From positions 1 through 64,000 of the forward strand of contig JAUIFE010000021.1 in NCBI GenBank assembly GCA_030429565.1: a stretch of 64,000 nucleotides of DNA, written 5' to 3'. The position numbers were made by a program, and so were the translations under genes. How positions within the stretch are numbered: position 1 is the first letter of the stretch; each line of letters starts with the position of its first letter. The DNA comes from Holophagae bacterium (GTDB lineage Bacteria > Acidobacteriota > Holophagae > Acanthopleuribacterales > Acanthopleuribacteraceae). Below the pieces are notes generated by a model. It was given only the letters and a program-made list of their open reading frames with translations. It was not told the origin of the DNA and ran no database searches. Shown here one piece after another: positions 46,113 through 56,000 of this stretch.

Positions 46113-46874
46113 ATGCTTGAAATTAAAGATTTGCACGCCACCGTCAATGGCAAAGCGATTTTGAAAGGGCTGAACCTGAGCATCGGCCCCGGTGAAGTTC
46201 ACTGCATCATGGGCCCCAACGGCTCGGGCAAAAGCACGCTTTCACAGGTTCTTGCGGGCCGCGACGCCTACGAGATTACCCAGGGTTCCGTTACCTTTCG
46301 TGGCAAAGATTTGCTGGAGCAAGAGCCCCATGAGCGCGCTGGTGAAGGTCTGTTTTTGGCCTTTCAGTACCCCGTTGAGATTCCCGGCGTTAGCGGCAAC
46401 CAATTTTTGCGGGCCGCCCTCAATGCCGTGCGCCAGTATCGCGGTCAAGATGAGCTCGACGCCGCCCAAATGATGAAGGTTTTTCGCGAGCGCGCCAAAC
46501 AGGTCAAAATTGAGTTGGCTTCCTTGAAACGTTCGGTCAACGAAGGTTTTTCCGGCGGCGAAAAGAAACGCAATGAAATGCTGCAGATGGCGATTTTGGA
46601 ACCCCACCTCGCTGTGCTGGACGAGGTCGATTCCGGGCTCGACATTGACGCGCTCAAAATTGTTTCCGACGCCGTTAACGCGATGCGCACCACCGAGCGC
46701 TCGTTCTTGCTGATTACTCACTACCAACGCTTGCTGAACCACATTGTTCCCGACCACATTCACGTCCTCGTCGACGGTCAAATCGTCAAGTCCGGCGGTA
46801 AAGAACTGGCCCTCGAACTGGAAGAAAAAGGATACGCCTGGGTGGAAGAACACACCAAGTCGGTGGCCGGCTAA
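46113..46874 (+). CDS. sufC: Fe-S assembly ATPase SufC
   Basis: A 253-residue ABC-type ATPase, cytoplasmic. Walker A GPNGSGKST (about 34-42), the ABC signature FSGGEKKRNE, Walker B LAVLDEVDSGLDID and the switch His in ITHYQRL are all intact. It dimerises on SufB and SufD and drives conformational change for cluster assembly. AGGA lies before the ATG. The length is standard for SufC. sufD follows after 39 bp. Confidence 0.98.
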   Translation: MLEIKDLHATVNGKAILKGLNLSIGPGEVHCIMGPNGSGKSTLSQVLAGRDAYEITQGSVTFRGKDLLEQEPHERAGEGLFLAFQYPVEIPGVSGNQFLRAALNAVRQYRGQDELDAAQMMKVFRERAKQVKIELASLKRSVNEGFSGGEKKRNEMLQMAILEPHLAVLDEVDSGLDIDALKIVSDAVNAMRTTERSFLLITHYQRLLNHIVPDHIHVLVDGQIVKSGGKELALELEEKGYAWVEEHTKSVAG

Positions 46875-46913
46875 GCGCCGCGTCGACAAGCCGCTAAGAA
46901 ACGAGGAACAACT

Positions 46914-48242
46914 ATGCCAACGCTTGCCAAACAGAGTCGCCTTCACGACGATTTCGCCCGCCTCGCCGACACGGGGCCCGACACCCTTAACCGCCTGCGC
47001 GCCGAAGCCATGCGCCGCTTTTCCGACCAGGGTTTTCCCACCACCAAGGACGAACCTTGGCGCTTCACCAACCTGCGTCGCCTGACCCAAGTTGACTGGA
47101 CCCGAGCCGATCGCCCCGAACAGGCCACGCTCGACCAGCTCAAAGCGACCGTCGACCACTACGCCCTGCAAGACGAGGCGGCGACTACCTTAGTTTTCGT
47201 AAACGGCGTTTTGCAAGAAGACCTGTCGCGCCGTGCCTTGCCCGACGGTGTTGCCTTGCTCTCGTTGCAGGAAGCCGCCGCTCAAGACTGGTTTGAGGCC
47301 GCTTTTACCGTCGCCGAAGACGCCGTCGTTTCCCGTCTGCCCGACCTCAACAGCGCCATGGCCGAGGCGGCCACGGTGTTGGTTGTGGCGCCCGACACGC
47401 AGTTGACCAACCCGCTTGAAATCATTCATCTCAGTTGTGGCCTCAGCGCCGAACGCGCGGTATTCCCACGCACGCTGGTACTCGCGCGCCGTCACGCTCA
47501 GGCCACCGTGCTCGAGACCTTCATCGGCGCGGGCAGCGAAGCTTACTGGCAGAATTCGGTAACCCAGCTTCATTTAGAAGACGGCGCCCATGTGACCCAT
47601 TACCTCGCTGAACTGGGCACGGAACAGGCGTTTCACACGCACGCGACCTTTGCTGATCTGGCCCGCGACGGCCGCTTGGTCTCCGAGAACATGTTGCTCG
47701 GCGCCGACCTGGCCCGCAACGACATCCATGTGAATCTCAACGGGCCTGGTGCCGAGGCGCACATTAACGGTCTGTTCCTTGGCCATGCGCGCCAGCACCT
47801 CGACAACCACATCATCGTGCGCCACAACCAGCCGCACGGTTCCAGTTTCCAGAACTTTCGCGGCATTCTCGACGATCAGGCGCACGGCGTTTTCGCCGGT
47901 CGCATCTATGTGGCCGAAGATGCGCAAAAAACCGATTCGGCGCAGTCCAACCGCAACCTGTTGCTCTCCGACGACGCCCGTATTGATACGCAACCGAAAC
48001 TCGAAATTTATGCCGACGACGTCAAATGCGCCCATGGCGCGACCACCGGCCAACTCAATCAGGACGCGCTTTTTTATCTGCAATCGCGTGGCATGGCCCC
48101 CGAAGCCGCGCGTAATTTCCTGATTTACGCATTCGCGCACGAGCTGATTGAAAAATTGGCGATTCGCGAGCTGCGTGACCACCTGGAAGCTGTTTTGGTC
48201 GAGCGATTCGGTCAAGACGGCGCCATTGACGTCGAGGCCTAG
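46914..48242 (+). CDS. sufD: Fe-S assembly protein SufD
   Basis: A 442-residue SufB paralogue forming the other arm of the SufBCD scaffold. The N-terminal FPTTKDEPWRFTNLR and the beta-helix core with the motif SFQNFRGILDDQAHGVFAGR (about 300-320) are typical, as is the C-terminal DDVKCAHGATTGQLNQDALF, which contains the conserved Cys and His proposed as part of the cluster site. Normal length. It lies between sufC and sufS in the operon. Confidence 0.97.
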   Translation: MPTLAKQSRLHDDFARLADTGPDTLNRLRAEAMRRFSDQGFPTTKDEPWRFTNLRRLTQVDWTRADRPEQATLDQLKATVDHYALQDEAATTLVFVNGVLQEDLSRRALPDGVALLSLQEAAAQDWFEAAFTVAEDAVVSRLPDLNSAMAEAATVLVVAPDTQLTNPLEIIHLSCGLSAERAVFPRTLVLARRHAQATVLETFIGAGSEAYWQNSVTQLHLEDGAHVTHYLAELGTEQAFHTHATFADLARDGRLVSENMLLGADLARNDIHVNLNGPGAEAHINGLFLGHARQHLDNHIIVRHNQPHGSSFQNFRGILDDQAHGVFAGRIYVAEDAQKTDSAQSNRNLLLSDDARIDTQPKLEIYADDVKCAHGATTGQLNQDALFYLQSRGMAPEAARNFLIYAFAHELIEKLAIRELRDHLEAVLVERFGQDGAIDVEA

Positions 48243-48267
48243 CGGCCCCCGCTAAGGAGTGTTCCCC

Positions 48268-49521
48268 ATGACTCAAGCCGTTGCTACCAACGACCGCGCC
48301 ACCACCTTCGACGTGGCTGCTGTCCGCGCTGATTTCCCCATTCTCGCGCGTAACGTTCACAAGAAACCCCTGGTTTATCTGGATAATGCCGCGTCGTCCC
48401 AAAAACCGCGTCAGGTTATTGAAGCCGTCGACCAGTATTACCGTCGCCACAACGCCAACGTGCACCGCGGCTTGCACACCCTCAGTGATGAGGCGACCGC
48501 CGCTTACGAAGCCGCACGCGAGAAGGTGCGTGGTTTTATTAACGCCGCCGAAATCGCCGAGGTCATTTTCACCAAAGGCACCACCGAAGCGATCAACCTG
48601 GTTGCCGCCAGCTATGGTCGTGCGCATCTGAGTGCCGGCGACGAAGTGCTGATCACTTACATGGAGCACCACTCCAACATTGTTCCCTGGCAAATGATTT
48701 GCGAGCAAACGGGTGCCGTTTTACGTGTTTGCCCCATCAACGAACGCGGTGAATTACTGCTCGACGCGTTTGAGAAACTGTTGAGTGATAAAACCCGTGT
48801 AGTGGCCTTCAACCACATTTCCAACGCGCTGGGGACCGTTAACCCCGTTAAGAAAATGGTGAAGATGGCCCATGCCGTCGGTGCTGTGACCGTGGTCGAT
48901 GGCGCCCAAGCCGTGCCGCACCAGCGCATTGATGTGCGCGATTTGGATTGCGACTTCTACGCCTTTTCCGGTCACAAGATGTTTGCACCCACTGGTATTG
49001 GCATTTTGTACGGCAAGCGTTACTTGCTCGAGCAGATGCCGCCCTACCAAGGTGGCGGCGACATGATCAAAACCGTCAGTTTCGAAAAAACGGTCTACAA
49101 CGAACTGCCGTCCAAATTTGAAGCCGGCACGCCCATCATCGCCGGCGCGGTGGGTTTGGGCGCCGCCGTCGACTATCTCGAGCGCGTCGGCCTCGATGCC
49201 GTTAGTGCTTACGAGCACAGCCTGCTCGAATACGGTGACCAACGCTTGAAATCCGTGCCAGGCCTGCGCATGATTGGCGACGCCGTTGACAAGACCAGTG
49301 TGTTTTCCTTTGTTATGGAAGGCGCCCACCCCCACGACATTGGCACCATTCTCAGTCATACCGGGGTCGCCGTTCGCACCGGTCACCACTGCACTGAACC
49401 GCTGATGAAGTTCTTTAAGGTGCCGGGAACCGTGCGCGCTTCGCTGGCTTTTTACAACACCCGCGAGGAAATTGACCAACTGGTTGACGGCCTCGCCAAA
49501 GTTCGGGAGATGCTGCTCTAA
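48268..49521 (+). CDS. sufS: Cysteine desulfurase SufS
   Basis: A 417-residue PLP enzyme that provides sulfur from cysteine as a persulfide. Lys237 (FSGHKMFAPTG) binds PLP and Cys375 (RTGHHCTEP) is the persulfide carrier. The group II layout (short loop around the cysteine) fits SufS. ATG 48268 is used with AAGGAG 8 nt upstream; a GTG 9 nt earlier lies inside the ribosome binding site. The stop codon overlaps the sufU start by one base (TAATG). Confidence 0.97.
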   Translation: MTQAVATNDRATTFDVAAVRADFPILARNVHKKPLVYLDNAASSQKPRQVIEAVDQYYRRHNANVHRGLHTLSDEATAAYEAAREKVRGFINAAEIAEVIFTKGTTEAINLVAASYGRAHLSAGDEVLITYMEHHSNIVPWQMICEQTGAVLRVCPINERGELLLDAFEKLLSDKTRVVAFNHISNALGTVNPVKKMVKMAHAVGAVTVVDGAQAVPHQRIDVRDLDCDFYAFSGHKMFAPTGIGILYGKRYLLEQMPPYQGGGDMIKTVSFEKTVYNELPSKFEAGTPIIAGAVGLGAAVDYLERVGLDAVSAYEHSLLEYGDQRLKSVPGLRMIGDAVDKTSVFSFVMEGAHPHDIGTILSHTGVAVRTGHHCTEPLMKFFKVPGTVRASLAFYNTREEIDQLVDGLAKVREMLL

Positions 49522-49991
49522 TGAACGCCGCCGCGCCCGATTTGCAGGACTTGTATCGTCGCACGATCAAAGGCCAAGCTGCGCTGTTTTCCCAGCGTCG
49601 TCCGCCCGCGATCGTGACGCACCGTTGTGAGGGGAGCAACCCCAATTGCGGTGATCATTTGGCGTTAGCGCTGCATCTTGAGGACGTGGCGATTGCTGCT
49701 CTGGGTTTTGAGGGTGAGTCCTGTTTGATTTGCCGCGCCTCGGCGGTCATGATGGCGGATACCCTGGCCGGTGCCACTGTCGCGCAAGCGCACGAATTCA
49801 GTCGTCGCTTGGACGCCTTTCTTCACGACGGTCAACCGTTGCCTGGGCCGTTGGCGACGACGCGCTGTCTTGAAGGCGTGCGCGCCTATCCCAGCCGGTT
49901 GTCTTGTGCGCTTTTACCCTGGCAAACCCTCACCCGATGCATCCAACCCGATCCCACTTACGCTACCACCCATTTGGAGGCCAAGCCATGA
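49521..49991 (+). CDS. sufU: SufU-type sulfur acceptor
   Basis: A 156-residue IscU-fold protein. The three conserved cysteines and the Asp of the zinc site are Cys43 and Asp45 (NPNCGD), Cys68 (GESCLICRAS) and Cys129 (RLSCALLPW). The insertion between the second and third ligand regions and the partner sufS define it as SufU, which accepts sulfur from SufS by zinc-ligand exchange. It overlaps sufS by 1 nt and sufT by 4 nt, indicating tight coupling. There is no SufE gene, as expected when SufU is used. Confidence 0.95.
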   Translation: MNAAAPDLQDLYRRTIKGQAALFSQRRPPAIVTHRCEGSNPNCGDHLALALHLEDVAIAALGFEGESCLICRASAVMMADTLAGATVAQAHEFSRRLDAFLHDGQPLPGPLATTRCLEGVRAYPSRLSCALLPWQTLTRCIQPDPTYATTHLEAKP

Positions 49992-50347
49992 ACGAGACCA
50001 TACCGGATTCGGTCGGCAACACTGTGCCGGGCGACGGCGGTGACGCTGTTCTGCGCACCGATATCACCGAGGCCTTGCGCCAGGTCTACGACCCGGAAAT
50101 TCCGATCAACATCTACGAAATGGGTTTGATCTATCGGGTCGACGTCGACGAAAACAAACGCGCCGATGTTGAAATGACCCTGACGACCCCGAACTGCCCT
50201 TCCGCACAAGAATTGCCCATGATGGTGCAGCAGCAAATCGAAATGATTCCCGACATTACCCAGGTCGTCGTCGACATCGTTTGGGATCCACCTTGGACCC
50301 CCGACATGATGAGCGAAGAAGCCAAATTTGAGCTGGGCATGATTTAA
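49988..50347 (+). CDS. sufT: SufT, MIP18/DUF59 Fe-S maturation factor
   Basis: A 119-residue MIP18-family protein. The conserved VYDPEIPINIYEMGLIY motif and the reactive Cys in TLTTPNCPSAQ are present. SufT-like proteins help deliver clusters to client proteins. ATG 49988 overlaps the sufU TGA (ATGA). The next gene, an ApbC ATPase, begins 79 bp later and has its own MIP18 domain. Confidence 0.93.
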   Translation: MNETIPDSVGNTVPGDGGDAVLRTDITEALRQVYDPEIPINIYEMGLIYRVDVDENKRADVEMTLTTPNCPSAQELPMMVQQQIEMIPDITQVVVDIVWDPPWTPDMMSEEAKFELGMI

Positions 50348-50426
50348 AAACCGACATCTCAACACGCGTCTAGGCCGGTTCCCGCGCGGATCCGTGGTTG
50401 CTGCGCTGTGCCCGAAAGGAACAATC

Positions 50427-51527
50427 ATGGTTTTCGGTCGTTTTCGTAAGAAGACCGTTGAAGTGAATGAAAATCAGGTGCTTGAAGCCCTCAAGCAGGT
50501 GATTGACCCCGATTTACAGCGCGACATCGTTTCGCTGGGTTTCGTCAAAAATCTCGTCATCAAAAACGACAACGTAAGCTTTGACGTCGAGTTAACCACG
50601 CCGGCTTGTCCTGTCAAAGAACAGCTTCAGCGCCAGTGTGAGGAAGTCGTGCGTGCTTTGGGCGTTACCAAGGTCGTCGTTACCATGACCGCCCAGGTTC
50701 GTGCCGTGCGCGGCAAGCGCCAAATTCCCGGTGTGCGCAACGTCATTGCCGTCACCAGCGGCAAAGGCGGCGTGGGGAAGTCGACCGTGGCGGTTAATTT
50801 AGCCCTTGCGCTCTTGCGGCGGGGCGGCCGTGTCGCCATGCTGGATTGCGACCTTTACGGGCCCAGCTTACCCGATCTTTTGGGCTTCAACCAGCCGGTT
50901 CGTCAACTCGGCGACGGCGCCTTTAAGCCCCACCAGGTCTACGGGATGAACGTCATGTCGATGGGTTTCTTGTTGAACGGCGACCAGTCGGCGACCATGC
51001 GCGGTCCCATGTTGCATCGCTTTGTGCAGCAGTTCCTATTTAATGTACATTGGGGTGAAACTGATTACCTCATTCTCGACCTTCCGCCGGGCACCGGCGA
51101 TATTCAGCTCAGCTTAACCCAGGAAACGCCGATTAGCGCCGGGATCGTGGTGACCACGCCGCAAAAGGCGGCCTTGCTCGACGCGCGCAAAGGCGTGGAA
51201 ATGTTCGCCAAGGTCAACGTCCCCGTCCTTGGGTTCATCGAGAACATGAGTTATTACCTGTGTGGTAAGTGCGACAAAGAACACGCAATTTTTGGCCGCG
51301 GTGGTGGTCAAGCACTGGCTGACGAGTATGGTCTACCGCTGTTGGCGCGTTTGCCTTTGGATCCCACCGTTAACGATGACCGTGGCGAAGGCGTCCCCGT
51401 TATTTTGCGAGAAAAAGACGGACCCTATTTAACCGCCTTCGGCAATTTGGCCGGTCGCGTCGCCGCCGAACTGGGTAAGCGTTCCATGGGATGGGCTGTT
51501 CCCGGCCCGCGCGCATTTGAGGTTTAA
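50427..51527 (+). CDS. apbC: Mrp/ApbC Fe-S carrier ATPase with N-terminal MIP18 domain
   Basis: A 366-residue P-loop ATPase. Residues 14-90 are a MIP18/DUF59 domain with Cys61 (TTPACPVKEQ). A deviant Walker A GKGGVGKST (112-120) starts the Mrp domain. The CxxC pair Cys279/Cys282 (LCGKC) binds a bridging Fe-S cluster at the dimer interface in known family members. It carries clusters from the SUF scaffold to apo-proteins. GAAAGGA lies 6 nt before ATG 50427. It is followed after 2 nt by a second ApbC-like gene. Confidence 0.94.
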   Translation: MVFGRFRKKTVEVNENQVLEALKQVIDPDLQRDIVSLGFVKNLVIKNDNVSFDVELTTPACPVKEQLQRQCEEVVRALGVTKVVVTMTAQVRAVRGKRQIPGVRNVIAVTSGKGGVGKSTVAVNLALALLRRGGRVAMLDCDLYGPSLPDLLGFNQPVRQLGDGAFKPHQVYGMNVMSMGFLLNGDQSATMRGPMLHRFVQQFLFNVHWGETDYLILDLPPGTGDIQLSLTQETPISAGIVVTTPQKAALLDARKGVEMFAKVNVPVLGFIENMSYYLCGKCDKEHAIFGRGGGQALADEYGLPLLARLPLDPTVNDDRGEGVPVILREKDGPYLTAFGNLAGRVAAELGKRSMGWAVPGPRAFEV

Positions 51528-51529
51528 GC

Positions 51530-52690
51530 ATGAAAACCGGAATCGGCGCGGTGCGCCATATTATTGCAGTTCACTCGGCCAAAGGCGGCGTGGGTAAATC
51601 CACCTTAACCGTCAACCTAGCGGTGGCCCTGGCCCAAAACGGCGCCAAAGTCGGCGTGATGGACACCGACATTCACGGCCCCAGTTTGGCACTGATGCTG
51701 GGCGACGAAACGCGGCCGCCGCTGGTTGAAGGTCAAAAGGATGCGGTCACCCCGATCAACGCCCACGGCGTGTACTTTGTGTCGATGGGTAATCTCACCG
51801 ACGAACGCGTACCGCTGATTTGGCGTGGTGCTATGGTTCACGGCATGATCCAAAAGTTCACCAACCATGTCGCTTGGGGCGCTTTGGACTACCTCCTCAT
51901 CGATATGCCGCCCGGAACCGGCGACGCCGTCCTGAGTATCGGCCAACTTTTGCCGATCAGCGGCGCCGTGGTTGTCACCACACCTCAGGGCCTCAGTCTG
52001 ACTGATACCAGGCGCGGTTTGCACGCCTTTCAACAACTCAAGATTCCCTTGCTGGGTTTGATTGAAAATATGAGTTTTTTCGTTTGCGACGACTGCGGCG
52101 ATGCGCGCCCTCTGTTTGGCGATGGCGGCGGCAAGGCGTTGGCCAAGCAACTCGATATCCCTTTGTTGGCGCAGGTTCCCATTGAGGGGGGCGTGTGTGA
52201 AGCCGGCGATCAGGGTACCCCGCTTGTGAAGGCTTTTCCCGATTCTCAGGCCGTTGCCGCCATTTGCGCGGCAGCCGAGCGCATCCAGCAAGCGCTAGCT
52301 CAGGACGGTGCCGTGGCTGCTTTTGATTTCGAATGGCGTGAGATGCATTTCCACGAGCGTGTCAGCGAACCGCCGCACTTATTTCCCGCCAACGAGCGGG
52401 TACCGGTTCAAGCTGTTTGGCAAGTTGCCACCGACGAACTGGGCCTGCAATGGACCGACGGCGTACGCAGCGTCTTGTCGGTGCGCAAGTTGCGTCAGAA
52501 TTGCCCCTGTGCGGTCTGTGTCGACGAATTTAGCGGCGAACGTAAATTGCAGCCCGAGGATGTGGCGAGCGACATTCGTCTTGTGCGGGTGACCTCCGTT
52601 GGCCGCTACGCCTTGGGTCTGGTGTTTAGCGATGGGCATGACTCCGGCATTTTCCGTTTTGACCGTTTGCGTCGACTCGCGGAGGCTTAA
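51530..52690 (+). CDS. Second Mrp/ApbC-like ATPase with C-terminal DUF971 domain
   Basis: A 386-residue fusion. Residues 8-260 are an Mrp ATPase with AKGGVGKST (17-25) and a CxxC pair Cys186/Cys189 (VCDDC). There is no N-terminal MIP18 domain. Residues about 300-386 are a DUF971 domain, as found at the N-terminus of gamma-butyrobetaine hydroxylases and in stand-alone form, with the metal-binding pattern CPCAVC and the C-terminal SDGHDSGIFRFDRLR. It begins 2 nt after the first apbC gene and closes the suf operon. It may be a specialised carrier; whether the two ATPases form a heterodimer is unknown. Confidence 0.93.
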   Translation: MKTGIGAVRHIIAVHSAKGGVGKSTLTVNLAVALAQNGAKVGVMDTDIHGPSLALMLGDETRPPLVEGQKDAVTPINAHGVYFVSMGNLTDERVPLIWRGAMVHGMIQKFTNHVAWGALDYLLIDMPPGTGDAVLSIGQLLPISGAVVVTTPQGLSLTDTRRGLHAFQQLKIPLLGLIENMSFFVCDDCGDARPLFGDGGGKALAKQLDIPLLAQVPIEGGVCEAGDQGTPLVKAFPDSQAVAAICAAAERIQQALAQDGAVAAFDFEWREMHFHERVSEPPHLFPANERVPVQAVWQVATDELGLQWTDGVRSVLSVRKLRQNCPCAVCVDEFSGERKLQPEDVASDIRLVRVTSVGRYALGLVFSDGHDSGIFRFDRLRRLAEA

Positions 52691-53096
52691 AGCGGGCGGC
52701 GCCGCATCGTCGGCAGTTCGCGCACATCAGCCGTCCGGTTTCGCCGCGTTTTCTCGCTATTTCCCCAGTGGTGCTTTCATGAGAAACGCGCGCTGATTGA
52801 CCGGCATGTGTGCTGTCACGAATGGGCTCTAAACCCAAGCTTTGTTAGATTTATTCAGCTACACTGAGTGAGGACGCTCGCCGGCTTGCCGCGATTTGGT
52901 TATCGTGCCGGTTTGGTTAAGTTGCGTCCCCGTTAAAAAAGTGCTGGTTATCTTTGTTTTTAAACCGATATATTGATCACATCCCTTACGGACAATTTTT
53001 TTCGGTTTAGGCTCGCGTTCTCCTGCCGTTTATCAGGAACCGAGGTGCTTGCGGTAGATCGTCCTGTCAGCTACCACGCCTAGGAGGAACTTTTCT
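52691..53096. promoter_or_regulatory. Upstream region of BNR paralogue 2
   Basis: This 406-bp region separates the suf operon from the BNR lipoprotein gene. From 52930 it becomes A+T-rich, with a TATATT at 52969-52974 as possible -10 element and a poorly matching -35. A 7-bp inverted repeat (AAACCGA at 52962-52968, TCGGTTT at 53002-53008) flanks a T7 run. AGGAGG before 53097 is the ribosome binding site. No clear suf terminator was found. Confidence 0.35.
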
Positions 53097-56000
53097 ATGA
53101 ACCAGCGAATCTGGTTGCTGTTTGTGTTGGCTTTTGGTTTGTTGGGTTGCGTCGCATGGCGAAACTTCGGCACCGAGATTCCCGCCATTGCCGATCAACT
53201 CGAACGTCAAGCCGCGAGGGAACGCGGTATTGGCAAACCCAAGCCCGACCCCGCGGTTCGGAAACCCGTTATCGAGCGTCGTCGCGAAGCCGTCGACGCC
53301 CGCACCAGGTGGGAAGTCGACCTGCTCGTCAACCCGGCCACGGGGCGTATTCCCGCTGAGGCCGCCGCCTTGCGTGCCCAAGTGCTGAAAACCCAGGTGC
53401 GCGGTAAGAATGCCGAGAAGCGGCTCGACAATTTTCTGTCACGTGGCCCTGGCAATCTCGGCGGTCGTACCCGCGCGGTCGTTTTTGATCGTAGCGACAC
53501 CGCCCACCAGACCTTGGTTGCCGGCGGCGTTTCTTCGGGGGTTTTTCGCACCACCAATCGCGGCGCAAGTTGGACCAAAGTTTCGCCCCAAGACGAAATG
53601 CACAATGTCACCGCCATTGCCCAGGACCCGACCGAACCCAATATTTGGTATTATGCGACCGGCGAAATGGCCGGTAATTCGGCCTCTCAAAGAGGGTCTT
53701 TTTATTTCGGTGCCGGGTTGTGGCGGTCAACCGATGGCGCCCGGAGCTGGTCCCAAATAGAGGCGACCGCGCAGGGCAGTGTCGAAAGCTTCGACAGTTT
53801 CTTTGATTTTGTTTCTCGGCTGGCCGTCCATCCTCAGACCGGCGACCTTTACATTGCGTCTTTCGGCGGTATCTTCCGCTTGAAAAAAAGCGACGGCAGC
53901 CTGATGCGCGTGCTTGAGGGGGCCGGTGCTTTCGAGTCCAGTGAGGCCATGCTCGATATCGAAATCAGTGCCGACGGTGCGCAAATTTTTGCCGCCATCG
54001 GTGGCACAAGTGGCGCGACCGGTGGGGTTTATCGCTCCACGACCGGCAATGCCGATGACTGGACCAAAATTGCCGGTGACGGCGGTGCCTCGCCGGCCGG
54101 TTTTCCGATTAACGACAATTATGGTCGCACCGAAATCGCGCTCGATCCTGTTAACGGTGCCTTTTTGTACGTGCTCATGGACAATTTTCACGAAAATGAC
54201 TGCGAGAATCAGGACATTTTGGCCGAAGCTTTCCTTTGGCGTTACGAGGTTACAAGCGGTGCTTGGCAAGATCTCAGTGCCAACCTTCCCAATGACGGTG
54301 ATTGTTTGGCGGGAAACAATCCGCTCGCCGTCCAAGGCGGCTACAACCTAACCCTCGCTGTGTCGCCGCAAGATCCAGACCTTGTTTTTGTCGGCGGGAC
54401 CAATCTATGGCTTTCCAGCGACGGCTTTGCCACCAATAGCGCTGTGCGTCGCATGGGCGGCTATGCCGACAGTAACAGCTACGCGCTGTACCCCAACCAC
54501 CATCCCGATATTCACACCGTCATTTTTGATCCCGGCAATCCCGATCAAATGATTTGCGGTAGCGACGGCGGCTTGCACGAAACCACCGTTTCGACGGCGT
54601 CTACGGTGTGGCGTAGCCTCAACAACAATTACCTGACCTACCAGTACTACCACGTGGCGATGGCACCCAATGCCGGCGATAACCGCGTGATCGGCGGTGC
54701 CCAAGACAACGGCACCACGCTTAGCCTGGACGGCACCACCCACACCGAGATTTTTGAAGGGGACGGCGCCGCCGTCGGCATCGGCCAATCCTTGGGTGCC
54801 CAAGAGGTCTACTACGTCAGTGCCCAAAACGGGACCTTTTTCCGTACCGATAGTTTTAACCTTTACGAGAACATCCAACCCGCCGATGCGACCGAAAGCA
54901 TTTTTGTTACCTACTTCTTGCTGGACCAAGACAACACCGAGAATTTGTACTTTGCCGCGCGTAACCGCCTGTTCCGTACCAGCGCGGCGAGTACCGTCAC
55001 CCCCGCCGGCTGGAGTGAGTTTAGCGGCCTGGGCACCACCATGGGCGATGCTGACATTCGCTCGCTGGCCGTATCTCGTGGCACCTACCAAGCGAGCAGC
55101 AAGTTGTATGTTGGCTCCAGCGACGGGCGTTTGTTCCGCGTCGACGATCCCGTCAACAGCGACGGAAGCGTGTCGCCGGTTAACATCACACCACCGAGTG
55201 CCCAGGGCGGCATCGTGTCTTCGATTGCCGTTGATCCTAACGACGACCGCATTGTTTTGGCGACGATCTCGAACTACGAGGTACCCAGCGTGTTTCTCAC
55301 TTTTGATGCGAGTGTGGCCAACCCGACCTGGTTATCCATTGAAGGCAACCTTGCTCCATTGAGCTTCCGTGCCGGCGCCATTTTGCGCGACGACAGCGGT
55401 CCCGTCTATTTCGTCGGCACCAGCGCCGGGCTGTGGGCTACGCGCGCGCCCGCCGATGGGGGCACTGTCTGGCAACGGGAAGGATTGAACAGTGTCGGAT
55501 CGGCTTTGGTCTCGCAATTGGCGGCACGTCCGGCTGACAATACCTTGCTGATTGGGACCCATGGTAACGGTATGTATCAGGCCACCCTGGCCAACTCGGG
55601 CCGGGTCGCCTCAACCCTCCCGAACCGATATCATTTGGCCGACATTCGCAGTGAGGGCGAGGACGGCACCTGGGTTGGTTTGGTCAACGCAGGTGATGCC
55701 GCGGCTGATGTTGAAATCTTTGCGTTTGCCGCCGACGGTTCGCCCTTGGGCCAATCTCAAGCCTTGACCGGCCTCAACGCTAAGGCCGGCCGTTGGCTCG
55801 CGGCCGACAGCTTATTTCCCGGCAATGCGGAACAAATCGCATGGCTTCAAGTCGGTGCATCGCAGGTGCTTAGTGTGTTTGCTGAGACGCGAAGCGGCGA
55901 GGCGAGAGCTGCCTATTTGGCTACCGAAGCGCGCGCTCAAGTTTACTTGCCCCATGTCGCCAAGGACTTGGTTAATTTTGAAACCGTGCTCAAGGTGGTT

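Noticed and set aside
46242-47171. Minus-strand open frame of 309 codons across sufC and sufD
   Set aside because: It spans two well-conserved genes antisense and resembles no protein.
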